Source: Pseudomonadota bacterium (GTDB taxonomy: Bacteria > Myxococcota_A > UBA9042). Taken from it: 36,715 nt of DNA. The stretch is taken from contig SXRM01000058.1 of assembly GCA_005792545.1 (NCBI GenBank), forward strand, positions 1 through 36,715, read 5' to 3'. Below, piece by piece: positions 7,125 through 15,153 of this stretch. The position numbers and the translations under genes were made by a program. The notes under the pieces were generated by a model. The model was given only the letters and a program-made list of their open reading frames with translations. It was not told the origin of the DNA and did not search any database. Numbering within the stretch: position 1 is the stretch's first letter; each line of letters opens with the position of its first letter.

Positions 7125-9155
7125 ACGCCGCGCGCGCCGCACCAGCACGCAAACTGCGACCGCCAGTACCCAGCCAAGGCCGCCCCCTTGGGTCCGGCCC
7201 GACTGACAGCCGTCCTCTGCGCTCGGCGGCGGCGCGGTTTTGGTCGTGGCGGCGTCAGCTACCCCATCCAAAGTGACCCCCAGGTCCGAGGGCGGCGCAG
7301 TTGTCGCCTCGACCTGCGTTTCGGCCGCACCGTCGGTCTCACCAGCCACATGCACGTCTTCTTTTTGCACCGGCGCTGCGCAGCCCGTCAGGTCCTCGTC
7401 GGTGGCGCCGTCGCAGTCGTCGTCCTTGAGGTTGCACTTCTCGGCCGGCGCTGCGCAAGCCGTGAACCGGCAGGTGGCGGTGCAACTGTGCGTGCCCAGG
7501 CTGCCACAGGCAGTCACGCAGGTCGCGCCGGCGGGCAACTCGCTGGCTGTGCAGTCCCAACCCAGGTCCGCGGGGGGCAGCGCCACCCGGCCCCAGCCAT
7601 AGGCCTCGTCGGGAAAGGCCTTTCCCATCGGAATCGCCGCCTTGCGCAGGCTGGCCATGGCGTCGAGCGGCTTCTGCCCGGTGGCAGAAATCCAGGTCGC
7701 CAGTGCGCCGGCTGCATGTGGGCAAGCTGCAGAGGTGCCGAAAAACGCGCCAAGACTGGTCGACACCCCGGTCGGCGCCATCACTTCGGGCTTGATGCGC
7801 TTGTCGGGCGTGGGCCCGTAGCTGCTGTAGGCCTCGAGCGGCCCCTTGGCGTAGTGGCCCTGGTAGATGGCGCCGACGGTCATCACGCCGTCGCAGCTGG
7901 CCGGGTCGTAGACGTTGCCATTCTTGTGCCAGACGCTGAACTTGCCGGCGCCGCCGCCCATGGCCACGATGCGCAGGCGCAGGCCGTTGGGGACCTTGCC
8001 GACGGCGCGCACCTGCAAGCCGTAGATGCCAGACTTGGCGTTCTGCACGACGACCTGCTCCAGTGGCGGTACGTACAAGTTGGCCTTAAGCTTGCTTGAC
8101 GTCACATCCACCCACTGGTCGCCCTCTTTGCGCTGCAAGTACAGGTCAAGATTGACCGTGCGGGTATCGTAGTCGTCCCAGTCCATGGTCATCTGGATGT
8201 TGCCGCCCCACTGCTGAAACTGAAGTCGCGTTTCGCCGGGGCTGAACTCGTGTAGCGTGTCCTTGTCCGGGTCGCTCCAAATTGCCTTGTAGAACTCGCC
8301 GTTGCCCGAGTTGCCCGAGGCGCTGACCCAGGCCACGCCCTGCTGCCGCACCTGGTCCATCATCGTGCACAGCTTGCCATCGTGGCGCCCAAAGCTGTGG
8401 CCCAGCCAGATGACCGAGTGGCTGACAAGGCTAATGGCGTTCGGGTTGCCCTTCTTGGTGATCTGGTTGATGAAAAACTGCAGGTCGGCAAAGGTCGTCG
8501 CCGAGACCGGCAGGATCTTGGCTCCGGGCGCCATGTCGGCAACGACCTCGGCGCACATGGTGCCGTGGCCACCGCCGCCGGACAGGATCGGGCCCAGTAG
8601 ATTCGGCACTTCGCCGGTCTTGACCGACTTGTCCAGGCCATCAAAGCCGCCGTCGAGCACGGCAACAACGGTGCCCGTGCCATCGGCCGCCAGGCACGCG
8701 AACGGGCCGCCGGCGCGAATTTGCGTTGCGCCCTCGCTCATCTTGGGGCCTGCGAGCTCGTTGGCGCGCCACGGCAACTGCGCGTAGGCGATATCCGGTG
8801 ACGCGGCGAGCAGCGCTTCGACGCGACTGAGTGGCAACCACGCGTCAAGCAGGTCCGAGCCGCGCTGCGCTATCGACCCGCCGAGCGCACGCAACGCAGC
8901 GTCGCTCCATGTCTCAGCGTCGACGCCTGGCTGCAGGTGCAGCTGCAGCCGCCACGGCGCCGTAAGCAACTCGCCTTGCAAGATCGCGCGCCCGTTTTCG
9001 GCCGCCTGGGTCAAGGCCGCCGCGTCCCCATTGCGCCACGCCACCAGTGCCGGCTCAAGCCACCCGCCAATGCGCGGGTGCGCGAACGCGGGCGCGCCGA
9101 CGCACAGCCAGAGGCCCAGTGCGAGCAGTGCGAGTTTGGTCAGGCGGTGCGGCAA
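7110..9155 (-). CDS. Secreted subtilisin-like serine protease with MYXO-CTERM-like tail
   Basis: The S8 catalytic triad is D168 (AVLDGGFDG), H197 (GGHGTMCAEVV) and S475 (GTSAACPHAAG), numbered from TTG 9155. That start gives a clean signal peptide (LTKLALLALGLWLCVGAPAFA). A TTG at 9269 is the longest alternative but would bury the signal peptide behind 38 residues and overlap the upstream gene by 44 nt. After the protease domain comes CNLKDDDCDGATDE, a Cys/Asp-rich MopE-like calcium-binding motif, then a Thr/Pro/Ala-rich linker. The C-terminus is a Cys followed by GGGLGWVLAVAVCVLV and RRARR, the layout of myxobacterial MYXO-CTERM sorting tails. It should therefore be exported and held at the surface (inference). 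It follows the phospholipase-like gene and overlaps the convergent radical SAM gene by 15 nt. Confidence 0.87.
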   Translation of the reverse strand: MPHRLTKLALLALGLWLCVGAPAFAHPRIGGWLEPALVAWRNGDAAALTQAAENGRAILQGELLTAPWRLQLHLQPGVDAETWSDAALRALGGSIAQRGSDLLDAWLPLSRVEALLAASPDIAYAQLPWRANELAGPKMSEGATQIRAGGPFACLAADGTGTVVAVLDGGFDGLDKSVKTGEVPNLLGPILSGGGGHGTMCAEVVADMAPGAKILPVSATTFADLQFFINQITKKGNPNAISLVSHSVIWLGHSFGRHDGKLCTMMDQVRQQGVAWVSASGNSGNGEFYKAIWSDPDKDTLHEFSPGETRLQFQQWGGNIQMTMDWDDYDTRTVNLDLYLQRKEGDQWVDVTSSKLKANLYVPPLEQVVVQNAKSGIYGLQVRAVGKVPNGLRLRIVAMGGGAGKFSVWHKNGNVYDPASCDGVMTVGAIYQGHYAKGPLEAYSSYGPTPDKRIKPEVMAPTGVSTSLGAFFGTSAACPHAAGALATWISATGQKPLDAMASLRKAAIPMGKAFPDEAYGWGRVALPPADLGWDCTASELPAGATCVTACGSLGTHSCTATCRFTACAAPAEKCNLKDDDCDGATDEDLTGCAAPVQKEDVHVAGETDGAAETQVEATTAPPSDLGVTLDGVADAATTKTAPPPSAEDGCQSGRTQGGGLGWVLAVAVCVLVRRARRLATG

Positions 9156-9225
9156 GGCAATCCGAGCAGTAGCAGCAAGGCCGCGTGGGCGGCGGCCTGC
9201 ACTTTGCGCGGCCCGGTCCGGGGCG

Positions 9226-10569
9226 TCAAGGCCGGATGCGCGCGCCACCGCGCGACAGTCGCTGCGCAACTGTTACTGCGACAGCCAACATCAGCACGGC
9301 AATTGCCCAAGGCCCCGTAGTCTCGCGCTTGCCGGTCGCGCAGCCGCCGCTGGACGCCTCCGAACCGGCGGCCGGCGTCACTGCTTTGGGCAACGTCGAC
9401 GCCAATTGCCATGGCGACGCCTTGGGCGGCAGGCCCGGCTCGCGCTGAATGCCGTCGCCGATCGTGAAGGCAAACGTCTCGTCGATGTCACCGACCACGC
9501 CGTCATAGGCCACCATGCCCTTTGCGACGCGCAGCGTCAGCTTGCCGGTCGGCCAGTCGCTTTCGGGCAGCAGCCGCAGCACGTTGGAGCTTTGGCCGTA
9601 GAACAGGTTGAGCTTGGCCGGAACCACCTGACCTTTGGCATCGCGCACCGTGACCGCGTCCGGCTTGAGCTTGGCCGCATCCAGCCCACGCGACATCACC
9701 ACCGCAAGCTTGCTCTGCGGCTGCGCTTTTTGCGGCCACCGATGCCCAGCGCCCTCGCTTGGCACGGTCGCCAGCACCCGCAATCGCGGTGGCTGCCCGT
9801 GCAATTCGTCCCAAACGCTCTGCCAATAGGCGGCGACCACACGGGCTTCGCACAGCGGGTTGCCGGGCTCTTGCGGGTCCATCACATGGTCCCACGCCCA
9901 CGGATAGCGCTTGCGCAGGTCGTCGTAGCCTTCTTTGCTTTCCGCTTTGAGCTTGGGCCAGCCCAGCACGAATTGCGCGAGCGCCTTTTGCGCATCGTTG
10001 ACCGTCGCTTCGGGCACGGGCTCGCCGCGCGCAGCAAAGACCGCCAGGATGTCCGCCATCGGTACCCACGGTGCCGGCAGCGGCGACGGCCCGGCCTGCG
10101 CGATCCAGAACACATCGGTCGCCGTGTCGAAGCCGGTAAAGGTGCCATCGTCCCACCCGGCCTTGTCGTAGACCTTGCCGGCATCCATGAACAACGCGTC
10201 GTACACCTGGTCGGCCATGCCGTGGCTGAACATGCCAAAGAGGAACGCGAGCTTGGGCCGCGCCGCCGGGTCTTTTTCCAGGTCCGGGTGAGTCTTGCGC
10301 AGGTGCTGCAGCAGCGCGCGCTGGTACGGCTCCCAGTGGGCCGTCTCACCATAGCCGTGGCCGATGACATAGCCACCGTCGGGAAAGAACGAGCCATTCA
10401 TCAGGGCACCCAGCAGATCCGGCGTCTGCACCAGCGTGCGCAGAGGGCCCGCAGGCAAGTGTGCCGCGGCGCGCAGGGAGATGGCCTCGTGGGCGTGATT
10501 GCCATTGGCAAACGCCCCTGCGCAGGGCAGGGTGGCCAACAGCGCGGTCAGCAGCGGCAGCAGGCGCAT
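9226..10569 (-). CDS. Secreted zinc-dependent phospholipase C-like protein with Ig-like domain and MYXO-CTERM-like tail
   Basis: ATG 10569 opens a signal peptide (MRLLPLLTALLATLPCAGAFA). The mature start NGNHAHEAIS, then TPDLLGALMNGSFFPDGG, GETAHW and FLFGMFSHGMADQVYD, give the spaced His/Asp metal ligands of the bacterial zinc-dependent phospholipase C fold. The middle (SKLAVVMSRGLDAAKLKPD to ETFAFTIGD) looks like an SbsA-type Ig-like domain (Big_5). The end repeats the sorting layout seen in the neighbouring protease: GGCATGK, a hydrophobic helix (WAIAVLMLAVAVTVA) and Arg-rich residues. The 447-residue product should be surface-bound and could cleave phospholipid head groups, though many relatives are uncharacterised. 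It is the first gene of an operon with the subtilase, and both carry the same tail. Confidence 0.75.
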   Translation of the reverse strand: MRLLPLLTALLATLPCAGAFANGNHAHEAISLRAAAHLPAGPLRTLVQTPDLLGALMNGSFFPDGGYVIGHGYGETAHWEPYQRALLQHLRKTHPDLEKDPAARPKLAFLFGMFSHGMADQVYDALFMDAGKVYDKAGWDDGTFTGFDTATDVFWIAQAGPSPLPAPWVPMADILAVFAARGEPVPEATVNDAQKALAQFVLGWPKLKAESKEGYDDLRKRYPWAWDHVMDPQEPGNPLCEARVVAAYWQSVWDELHGQPPRLRVLATVPSEGAGHRWPQKAQPQSKLAVVMSRGLDAAKLKPDAVTVRDAKGQVVPAKLNLFYGQSSNVLRLLPESDWPTGKLTLRVAKGMVAYDGVVGDIDETFAFTIGDGIQREPGLPPKASPWQLASTLPKAVTPAAGSEASSGGCATGKRETTGPWAIAVLMLAVAVTVAQRLSRGGARIRP

Positions 10570-10743
10570 GGATGTCCGGACTTGCCGCGGTACGGCGCGG
10601 GCGCTTGGTTGTACGGCAGGGCTGCCGGCGGGGCAAGCGTCATGGGGTGCAATGGTCTTGCCCTGCCAACCTTTGCTTAGGCGCCGGCCCTTGGGCACCA
10701 TTGCGCCCATTCGGCCGGCGCGTCTGGCTACCGGAATCCGCCG

Positions 10744-11526
10744 ATGTGCCTCATTGCCGTTGCCCACGATTGCAGTCCCGTCTATCGACTGGTGGTGCTC
10801 GCTAACCGCGACGAGTACCTGCACCGGCCGACGTTGCCGCTACAGAGGTGGGCCGATCCCGTGGACGTCGTCGCCGGTGTCGACACAGCCGCGCAACAGC
10901 CTGGAACGTGGCTGGCCTGGCACCCGGCCGGCCGCTGGGCGGCGGTCACCAACGTCCGCGAGCCTCACCGCCGCGAGCGGGGTCGCCTGTCGCGCGGGCA
11001 ATTGCCGCTCTTGGGCGTCGCGGGCGACTCGCCACAAGCCGTCGTTGAGGCCGTTGCCGCGCAAAACGCCGTGGATCCAGAAGCCTACGGAGGCATGAAC
11101 CTGCTGTGCGGCGACGCGCAGTCGCTGTGGTGGGTCAGCAATCGGGCGCCGCTGCGGTTGGCGCTTTCCAGAGGCGTGCACGGTCTGTCCAACGCCGCCA
11201 TCGACACACCGTGGCCGAAGGTGCAAGCGCTCAATGCGGCCCTAGAGCGATTGATCGCCCAGGACGCCAAGGGCAGTGCGCCCGCCGTGGCCTGGCTGGA
11301 GCCGCTTTTGGATCGCAGCTTGGCGCCGGACGACCAACTGCCAAAGACCGGAATGCCGCTGCCGGTTGAGCGCGGCCTCTCCGCGACTTGGGTGGCGTTG
11401 CCAGGCTATGGCACGCGCTCAAGCACGGTCTTGCGCTGGTGGCGCGATGGGCGCTGGCGCGTGGACGAGTGGACGCACGCCGCGGGCGCATCCGGGCACG
11501 CGTGGCAGGCCGGCGTAGTCCGCTAG
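10744..11526 (+). CDS. NRDE family protein (TANGO2-like)
   Basis: The 260-residue protein begins MCLIAVAHDCSP and has ANRDEYLHRPT, the Asn-Arg-Asp-Glu signature that defines the family. It continues with GTWLAWHPAGRWAAVTNVREP, GGMNLLCGD, HGLSNAAIDTPWPKV and the C-terminal YGTRSSTVL typical of complete members. The Cys at position 2 could become an N-terminal nucleophile, as noted for this family. TANGO2 homologues have been linked to haem trafficking, but the bacterial role is unsettled. It is a single gene, divergent from the phospholipase-like operon across 174 nt and convergent with the dockerin peptidase gene. Confidence 0.9.
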   Translation: MCLIAVAHDCSPVYRLVVLANRDEYLHRPTLPLQRWADPVDVVAGVDTAAQQPGTWLAWHPAGRWAAVTNVREPHRRERGRLSRGQLPLLGVAGDSPQAVVEAVAAQNAVDPEAYGGMNLLCGDAQSLWWVSNRAPLRLALSRGVHGLSNAAIDTPWPKVQALNAALERLIAQDAKGSAPAVAWLEPLLDRSLAPDDQLPKTGMPLPVERGLSATWVALPGYGTRSSTVLRWWRDGRWRVDEWTHAAGASGHAWQAGVVR

Positions 11527-11539
11527 CAGGGCCAGCCGC

Positions 11540-13564
11540 TCAGAATTCCTCGGCGACCGTGCCGACCCACTGGTCCAGGGCATCCACGTCGGCCATATCG
11601 ATGCGACGGTCGGGCTTGAGGTCGTACAGTTCGTTCCATCCGCTGTCCGAAAAGAAGTACTCTTGCCCGTTCTTGGCCTTGATGCGCATCGCGCGGCCGT
11701 AGCGCAACGCCAACTCGACCAGGTCGGCGCCATCGACCTGCCCAGACAGGTTGAAGTCGCCTGGCGTCCCCGTCGCAAACTTGCGGATGACCGACCGCTG
11801 GACGTCCAGGCGCACGCGAATCGGCCGGGCTGCCACGGCGAATTCCACAATCGTCGTCGCCTCGCCCTTGGGGTTGACCTCCACGAGCTTGACCTCAGAC
11901 TTTAGCGCGGCGTAGTCGACGGTAATCGGTACTGTGAACCGAAACGGCTTGGCTGCGGTCTGATGTACGCGCAAGCGCACCACATAGCCGCCCTCCGCAT
12001 CGACCAAGAGCCGACCGGCGACCTCGGCCTCAATGGCGCCCTTCTTGTCAAACCACTGATTCCAGAACCAGCTCAGGTCCTTCTTGCTCACGTTCTGTGC
12101 GACGGCTTGCAGGTTTTTGAGCGAGGCGTAGTCGCGGTTGTACTCAACGGCAAACTGCTTGAGCGACTTGAGAACGTGGTCCGTGCCAATCTCGTTGCGC
12201 AGCATCTCAAACACCGCGGCGCCCTTGTGGTACACGATCTGCACGTACGACGGCGTGCCGTAGACGCCCTGCGCGCCGACTGGCATGTCTTCATTGGCCG
12301 GCACGCGGTACAGGTAGCTCAGGTTGTCGCCGATGATCTGCGACCGCGTCTCCATGTACTTCTCGGTGTACAGGCAACTGCTGAACTCGGCGAGCGCCTC
12401 GGACAGTGCTACATCGCCGTTGGTCGCCGGCTCGACGAGGTTGCCCCACCACTGGTGGCCGATCTCGTGCGCGGTCAGCTCTGTCGTCGAATACCAGTAG
12501 CCCGTGCCAGGACTTGCCGCGTACACGTCGCGGTACATGAAGATCCCAGACAGCGGTGCGTAGCCGCCGCCAAAGTTGTTCTCCAACTGCATCAAGTTTA
12601 GGCCCGGCCACGGAAAGTCGCCGAAATCCGCGCTGTACACGCCCACGACCTTGGTGGCCAGTTCGACCATGTTCTTGGCAGAGCTCGCGTACTTGGTCGT
12701 GGTAAACACCCGCAGCGGCTTGTCATTGACGAGCTTGGCGGTGTTTTGCACGTATTCCGCGACGGCAAAGCCGGCGTTCTCCGTGCGCTCCGGCTGTTCG
12801 AAGTGCCACACCTTGCGTCCGTCGGCCAACGTGTCGCTGCCAGTCGGGATCCCTTGCGCCGCGGCGACTTTGTTGGCGGCGGTCACCACGTGCAGCGTGC
12901 TTTTGAACGGCGAGTGCGAGGCGGCTGGCGTCAGGTAGTAGTTGTGAAAGGTGACCCACTGGTAGGTGCCGCCAATGCCGCATGGCAGCAACCCAATGCC
13001 TTGCGGGTTGCAATTGAGTTTGGCCGTCGCCGTGGTCGCGAGCTTCCAGTCGACTTCGGGCGTCAGCGGTGCCGGCAGCTCAACGGAAAGTCCGGAATAG
13101 CCGCCCATCTTGCTGGCCGAGACCTTGAGCGGCGTGCCGTCCACCGCCTCGACCTTGATGGCAGAGACGGCCATCGTCAGCAGCGAAAGCGAATCAACCG
13201 GCTGATGCGCGCGCACCGTCGCCACGATCGCAGTCTTGAGCTCGCTCGACGCCGGCAAGATCTCGACCGTGATGTCCTGGTGCAGGATCTCCCACTTGGG
13301 CTTGCCGAGCGCAGAGAAGTTGGCGCTCGTCCACTGCAGCGTCGCGTCGACGTCCAGAAACGTCGGTTGGCGCAGCGTTGGCACCAGTTGAGCCGGCCGG
13401 TGTGCAGCCTCGGCCTGGTGTGCGGCCAGCGTACGCGCATATGCGGAGTCGGGCTCCGGCGGCAGTTGCTCGAAATCCGCAAACAGCTTGCGGGCCGGCG
13501 CCGCGGAGACCGGCAGGGCTGGCAGCGCAGACAGCGCGAACAGGGTCATGGCGATGCGCTTCAT
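11540..13564 (-). CDS. Secreted M1 family metallopeptidase with C-terminal dockerin-like domain
   Basis: The 674-residue precursor starts with a signal peptide (KRIAMTLFALSALPALPVSA). The zinc site is HEIGHQWWGN (H366, E367, H370) with the third ligand E389 exactly 18 residues after the second His, as in M1 aminopeptidases. The GAMEN exopeptidase motif is replaced by LENNFGGGYA. The last ~75 residues (about 600-672) contain two F-hand-like calcium loops. The first, GDFNLSGQVDGAD, has D/N/S/D/D at positions 1, 3, 5, 9 and 12. The second, DLKPDRRIDMAD, is degenerate at position 3. Together they look like a type I dockerin. Its start codon overlaps the stop of the cohesin-like lipoprotein gene as ATGA, so the two are translationally coupled and probably bind each other (inference). 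Confidence 0.85.
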   Translation of the reverse strand: MKRIAMTLFALSALPALPVSAAPARKLFADFEQLPPEPDSAYARTLAAHQAEAAHRPAQLVPTLRQPTFLDVDATLQWTSANFSALGKPKWEILHQDITVEILPASSELKTAIVATVRAHQPVDSLSLLTMAVSAIKVEAVDGTPLKVSASKMGGYSGLSVELPAPLTPEVDWKLATTATAKLNCNPQGIGLLPCGIGGTYQWVTFHNYYLTPAASHSPFKSTLHVVTAANKVAAAQGIPTGSDTLADGRKVWHFEQPERTENAGFAVAEYVQNTAKLVNDKPLRVFTTTKYASSAKNMVELATKVVGVYSADFGDFPWPGLNLMQLENNFGGGYAPLSGIFMYRDVYAASPGTGYWYSTTELTAHEIGHQWWGNLVEPATNGDVALSEALAEFSSCLYTEKYMETRSQIIGDNLSYLYRVPANEDMPVGAQGVYGTPSYVQIVYHKGAAVFEMLRNEIGTDHVLKSLKQFAVEYNRDYASLKNLQAVAQNVSKKDLSWFWNQWFDKKGAIEAEVAGRLLVDAEGGYVVRLRVHQTAAKPFRFTVPITVDYAALKSEVKLVEVNPKGEATTIVEFAVAARPIRVRLDVQRSVIRKFATGTPGDFNLSGQVDGADLVELALRYGRAMRIKAKNGQEYFFSDSGWNELYDLKPDRRIDMADVDALDQWVGTVAEEF

Positions 13565-14256
13565 GGTGCACCCCCAATCGCGAAGCCGGCGGGCACTTCG
13601 ACGGTGGCGCCAATCCACTGCACCGGGATGAACTCGCCCTCGGCCTTGCGCGCCAGTTGGGTCGCATCGTCAAACCCGATCTTGAGCGGCCCCGTGGCCA
13701 GCACACGAAATTCTAGCTTGAGCCACGGATCGCGGCTGACTTTGGCGCCCTCAGGGTACGCGTAGGGGTGCGACACGCTGCGGAAGCGCGCGCTGCCCGC
13801 CGTCAATCGGCCCGGCGCGATCGCCTTGAGCACGTGCCGCCAGGCAAAGCCGGAGGCCTCTGATTCCTCCGTCAGGTTGAGCGCATCGCTGGCGGTAAGC
13901 TCGAGCTGTGCAGGATCCCAAACGAGATGCGCAGCCAGGCCCAGCAGGTTGGGCAGGTCGCCGGCCCACACGGTGATGGTCACGCGCTGGGCGTCGGCCG
14001 ACCACGAGCCGCTCAGTTCGACGTACGGGCCCTCGCTATGGCCGGCGCCGACGACTTTGGGTTCTGCGATCGCCGCGCCTTTGGCGTCCGCCGCGCCGGC
14101 AACGTCAGCCGCGATGCTGGCGTCCGCGGTCACTGGCGCCGTGACCGCCGTTTCTTGACCGCAACCAGCGGCGGCGGCGAGCAGCGCTGCGCAGAAGGCA
14201 AGTCGCGTGCTGGCGCTCCTCCCCGCGAATCGCTTGAAGGTTTGCGAGGTTGTCAT
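13561..14256 (-). CDS. Lipoprotein with cohesin-like domain
   Basis: ATG 14256 opens a 231-residue protein with a lipoprotein signal ending LLAAAAGC, with C32 as the lipidated residue. A short Ala/Thr/Asp-rich spacer follows. Residues from about 68 to 225 read as a cohesin-type beta sandwich: RVTITVWAGDLPNLLGLAAH, then LVWDPAQLEL (the hydrophobic-x-Y/W-DP-xxL strand), then a long loop and PWLKLEFRVLATGPLKIGF. The assignment rests on pattern recognition, not a profile search. It is the first gene of a two-gene operon whose second gene encodes a dockerin-tailed M1 peptidase, through an ATGA overlap. The simplest reading is a membrane-anchored receptor that docks the secreted peptidase. It is divergent from an ECF sigma gene. 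Confidence 0.7.
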   Translation of the reverse strand: MTTSQTFKRFAGRSASTRLAFCAALLAAAAGCGQETAVTAPVTADASIAADVAGAADAKGAAIAEPKVVGAGHSEGPYVELSGSWSADAQRVTITVWAGDLPNLLGLAAHLVWDPAQLELTASDALNLTEESEASGFAWRHVLKAIAPGRLTAGSARFRSVSHPYAYPEGAKVSRDPWLKLEFRVLATGPLKIGFDDATQLARKAEGEFIPVQWIGATVEVPAGFAIGGAP

Positions 14257-14499
14257 GCCAATGCCGCCTTGCCGACCCGAATTTCGGGCGCAAGAGTGTA
14301 GCCGCGCGCCTCCGGACCGGCAACGGAAATCTGCGCGACTGTGGTCGAATTTGCCGTGGCGCCATCTGTGAAAATTTGTGGCTGGTCAGATGTCGTCGTT
14401 TTGCGGATGAACCCGGACGCGCGTCGTGGCAACCTAGTGCTGTACCGTCGGCGGCCTGCTGCGCCGGCGCGGCCCCGCAAACTGGGGTGGGCGGTCAGC

Positions 14500-15153
14500 A
14501 TGTGGTTGTCGGTGGTTTCTGGTGGCGTGTCCGCGGTGCCCGGTGGCGGCGAACGCGACGAGCGCGGCGAGGCCGACGCGGCCGATCTGGCGCTGGTGGT
14601 GTCGTACCAGCGTGGCAATGGCAATGCGCTCGGCGAAATCTACCGGCGCCATGGCAAACGCGTCGAGTCGGTTGCCCGCAACCTGCTGGGACCATCGAGC
14701 GAGATTGAAGACGTGGTGCAGGACGTGTTCATCGAATTGCAGCGCGCGCTGTTCAAATTTCGTGGCGATGCCCGCTTTACCACCTGGCTGCACCGGGTCA
14801 CCGTCAACGTGGCGCTGCAATATTTGCGGCGCGGTCGCCGCAAGGGCTGGCTGCGCTGGTTGGGCCTGGACGACGCTCCCCAATCGGCGGCCATGCACCA
14901 CAGCGAAGGCCGCCTCGAGGCCCGCGAAATCTGTAAACAGCTCTATGAAATCCTTGGCACGCTGCCCGAAAAGAAGCTAACCGTGTTCGTGCTGTACGAG
15001 TTGGAGGGCATGACCCTCGAAGACATCTCGACCACGCTCGGTATCGGCATCAATACGGTCAAGTCGCGCCTTTTCCATGCCCGCAACGAGGTCTTCGAGG
15101 CGGCCCGCCAGCGCGGTGCCCTGCCTTCGTTCGCTCTACAGGTGGTCAAATGA
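14500..15153 (+). CDS. ECF-type RNA polymerase sigma factor
   Basis: Sigma region 2 runs from DLALVVSYQRGNGNALGEIY through IEDVVQDVFIELQRAL to FRGDARFTTWLHRVTVNVALQYLRR. Region 4 is KKLTVFVLYELEGMTLEDIS, then TTLGIGINTVKSRLFHARNE, a helix-turn-helix that reads the -35 element. No region 3 is present, so this is an ECF factor. ATG 14500, preceded by GGGGTGGG, gives 217 residues, the normal size. In-frame ATG 14407 and GTG 14341 are possible longer starts but add only low-complexity sequence. Its stop overlaps the start of the FecR-type anti-sigma gene (ATGA). The divergent cohesin/dockerin operon across 243 nt is a plausible target (inference). Confidence 0.9.
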   Translation: MWLSVVSGGVSAVPGGGERDERGEADAADLALVVSYQRGNGNALGEIYRRHGKRVESVARNLLGPSSEIEDVVQDVFIELQRALFKFRGDARFTTWLHRVTVNVALQYLRRGRRKGWLRWLGLDDAPQSAAMHHSEGRLEAREICKQLYEILGTLPEKKLTVFVLYELEGMTLEDISTTLGIGINTVKSRLFHARNEVFEAARQRGALPSFALQVVK

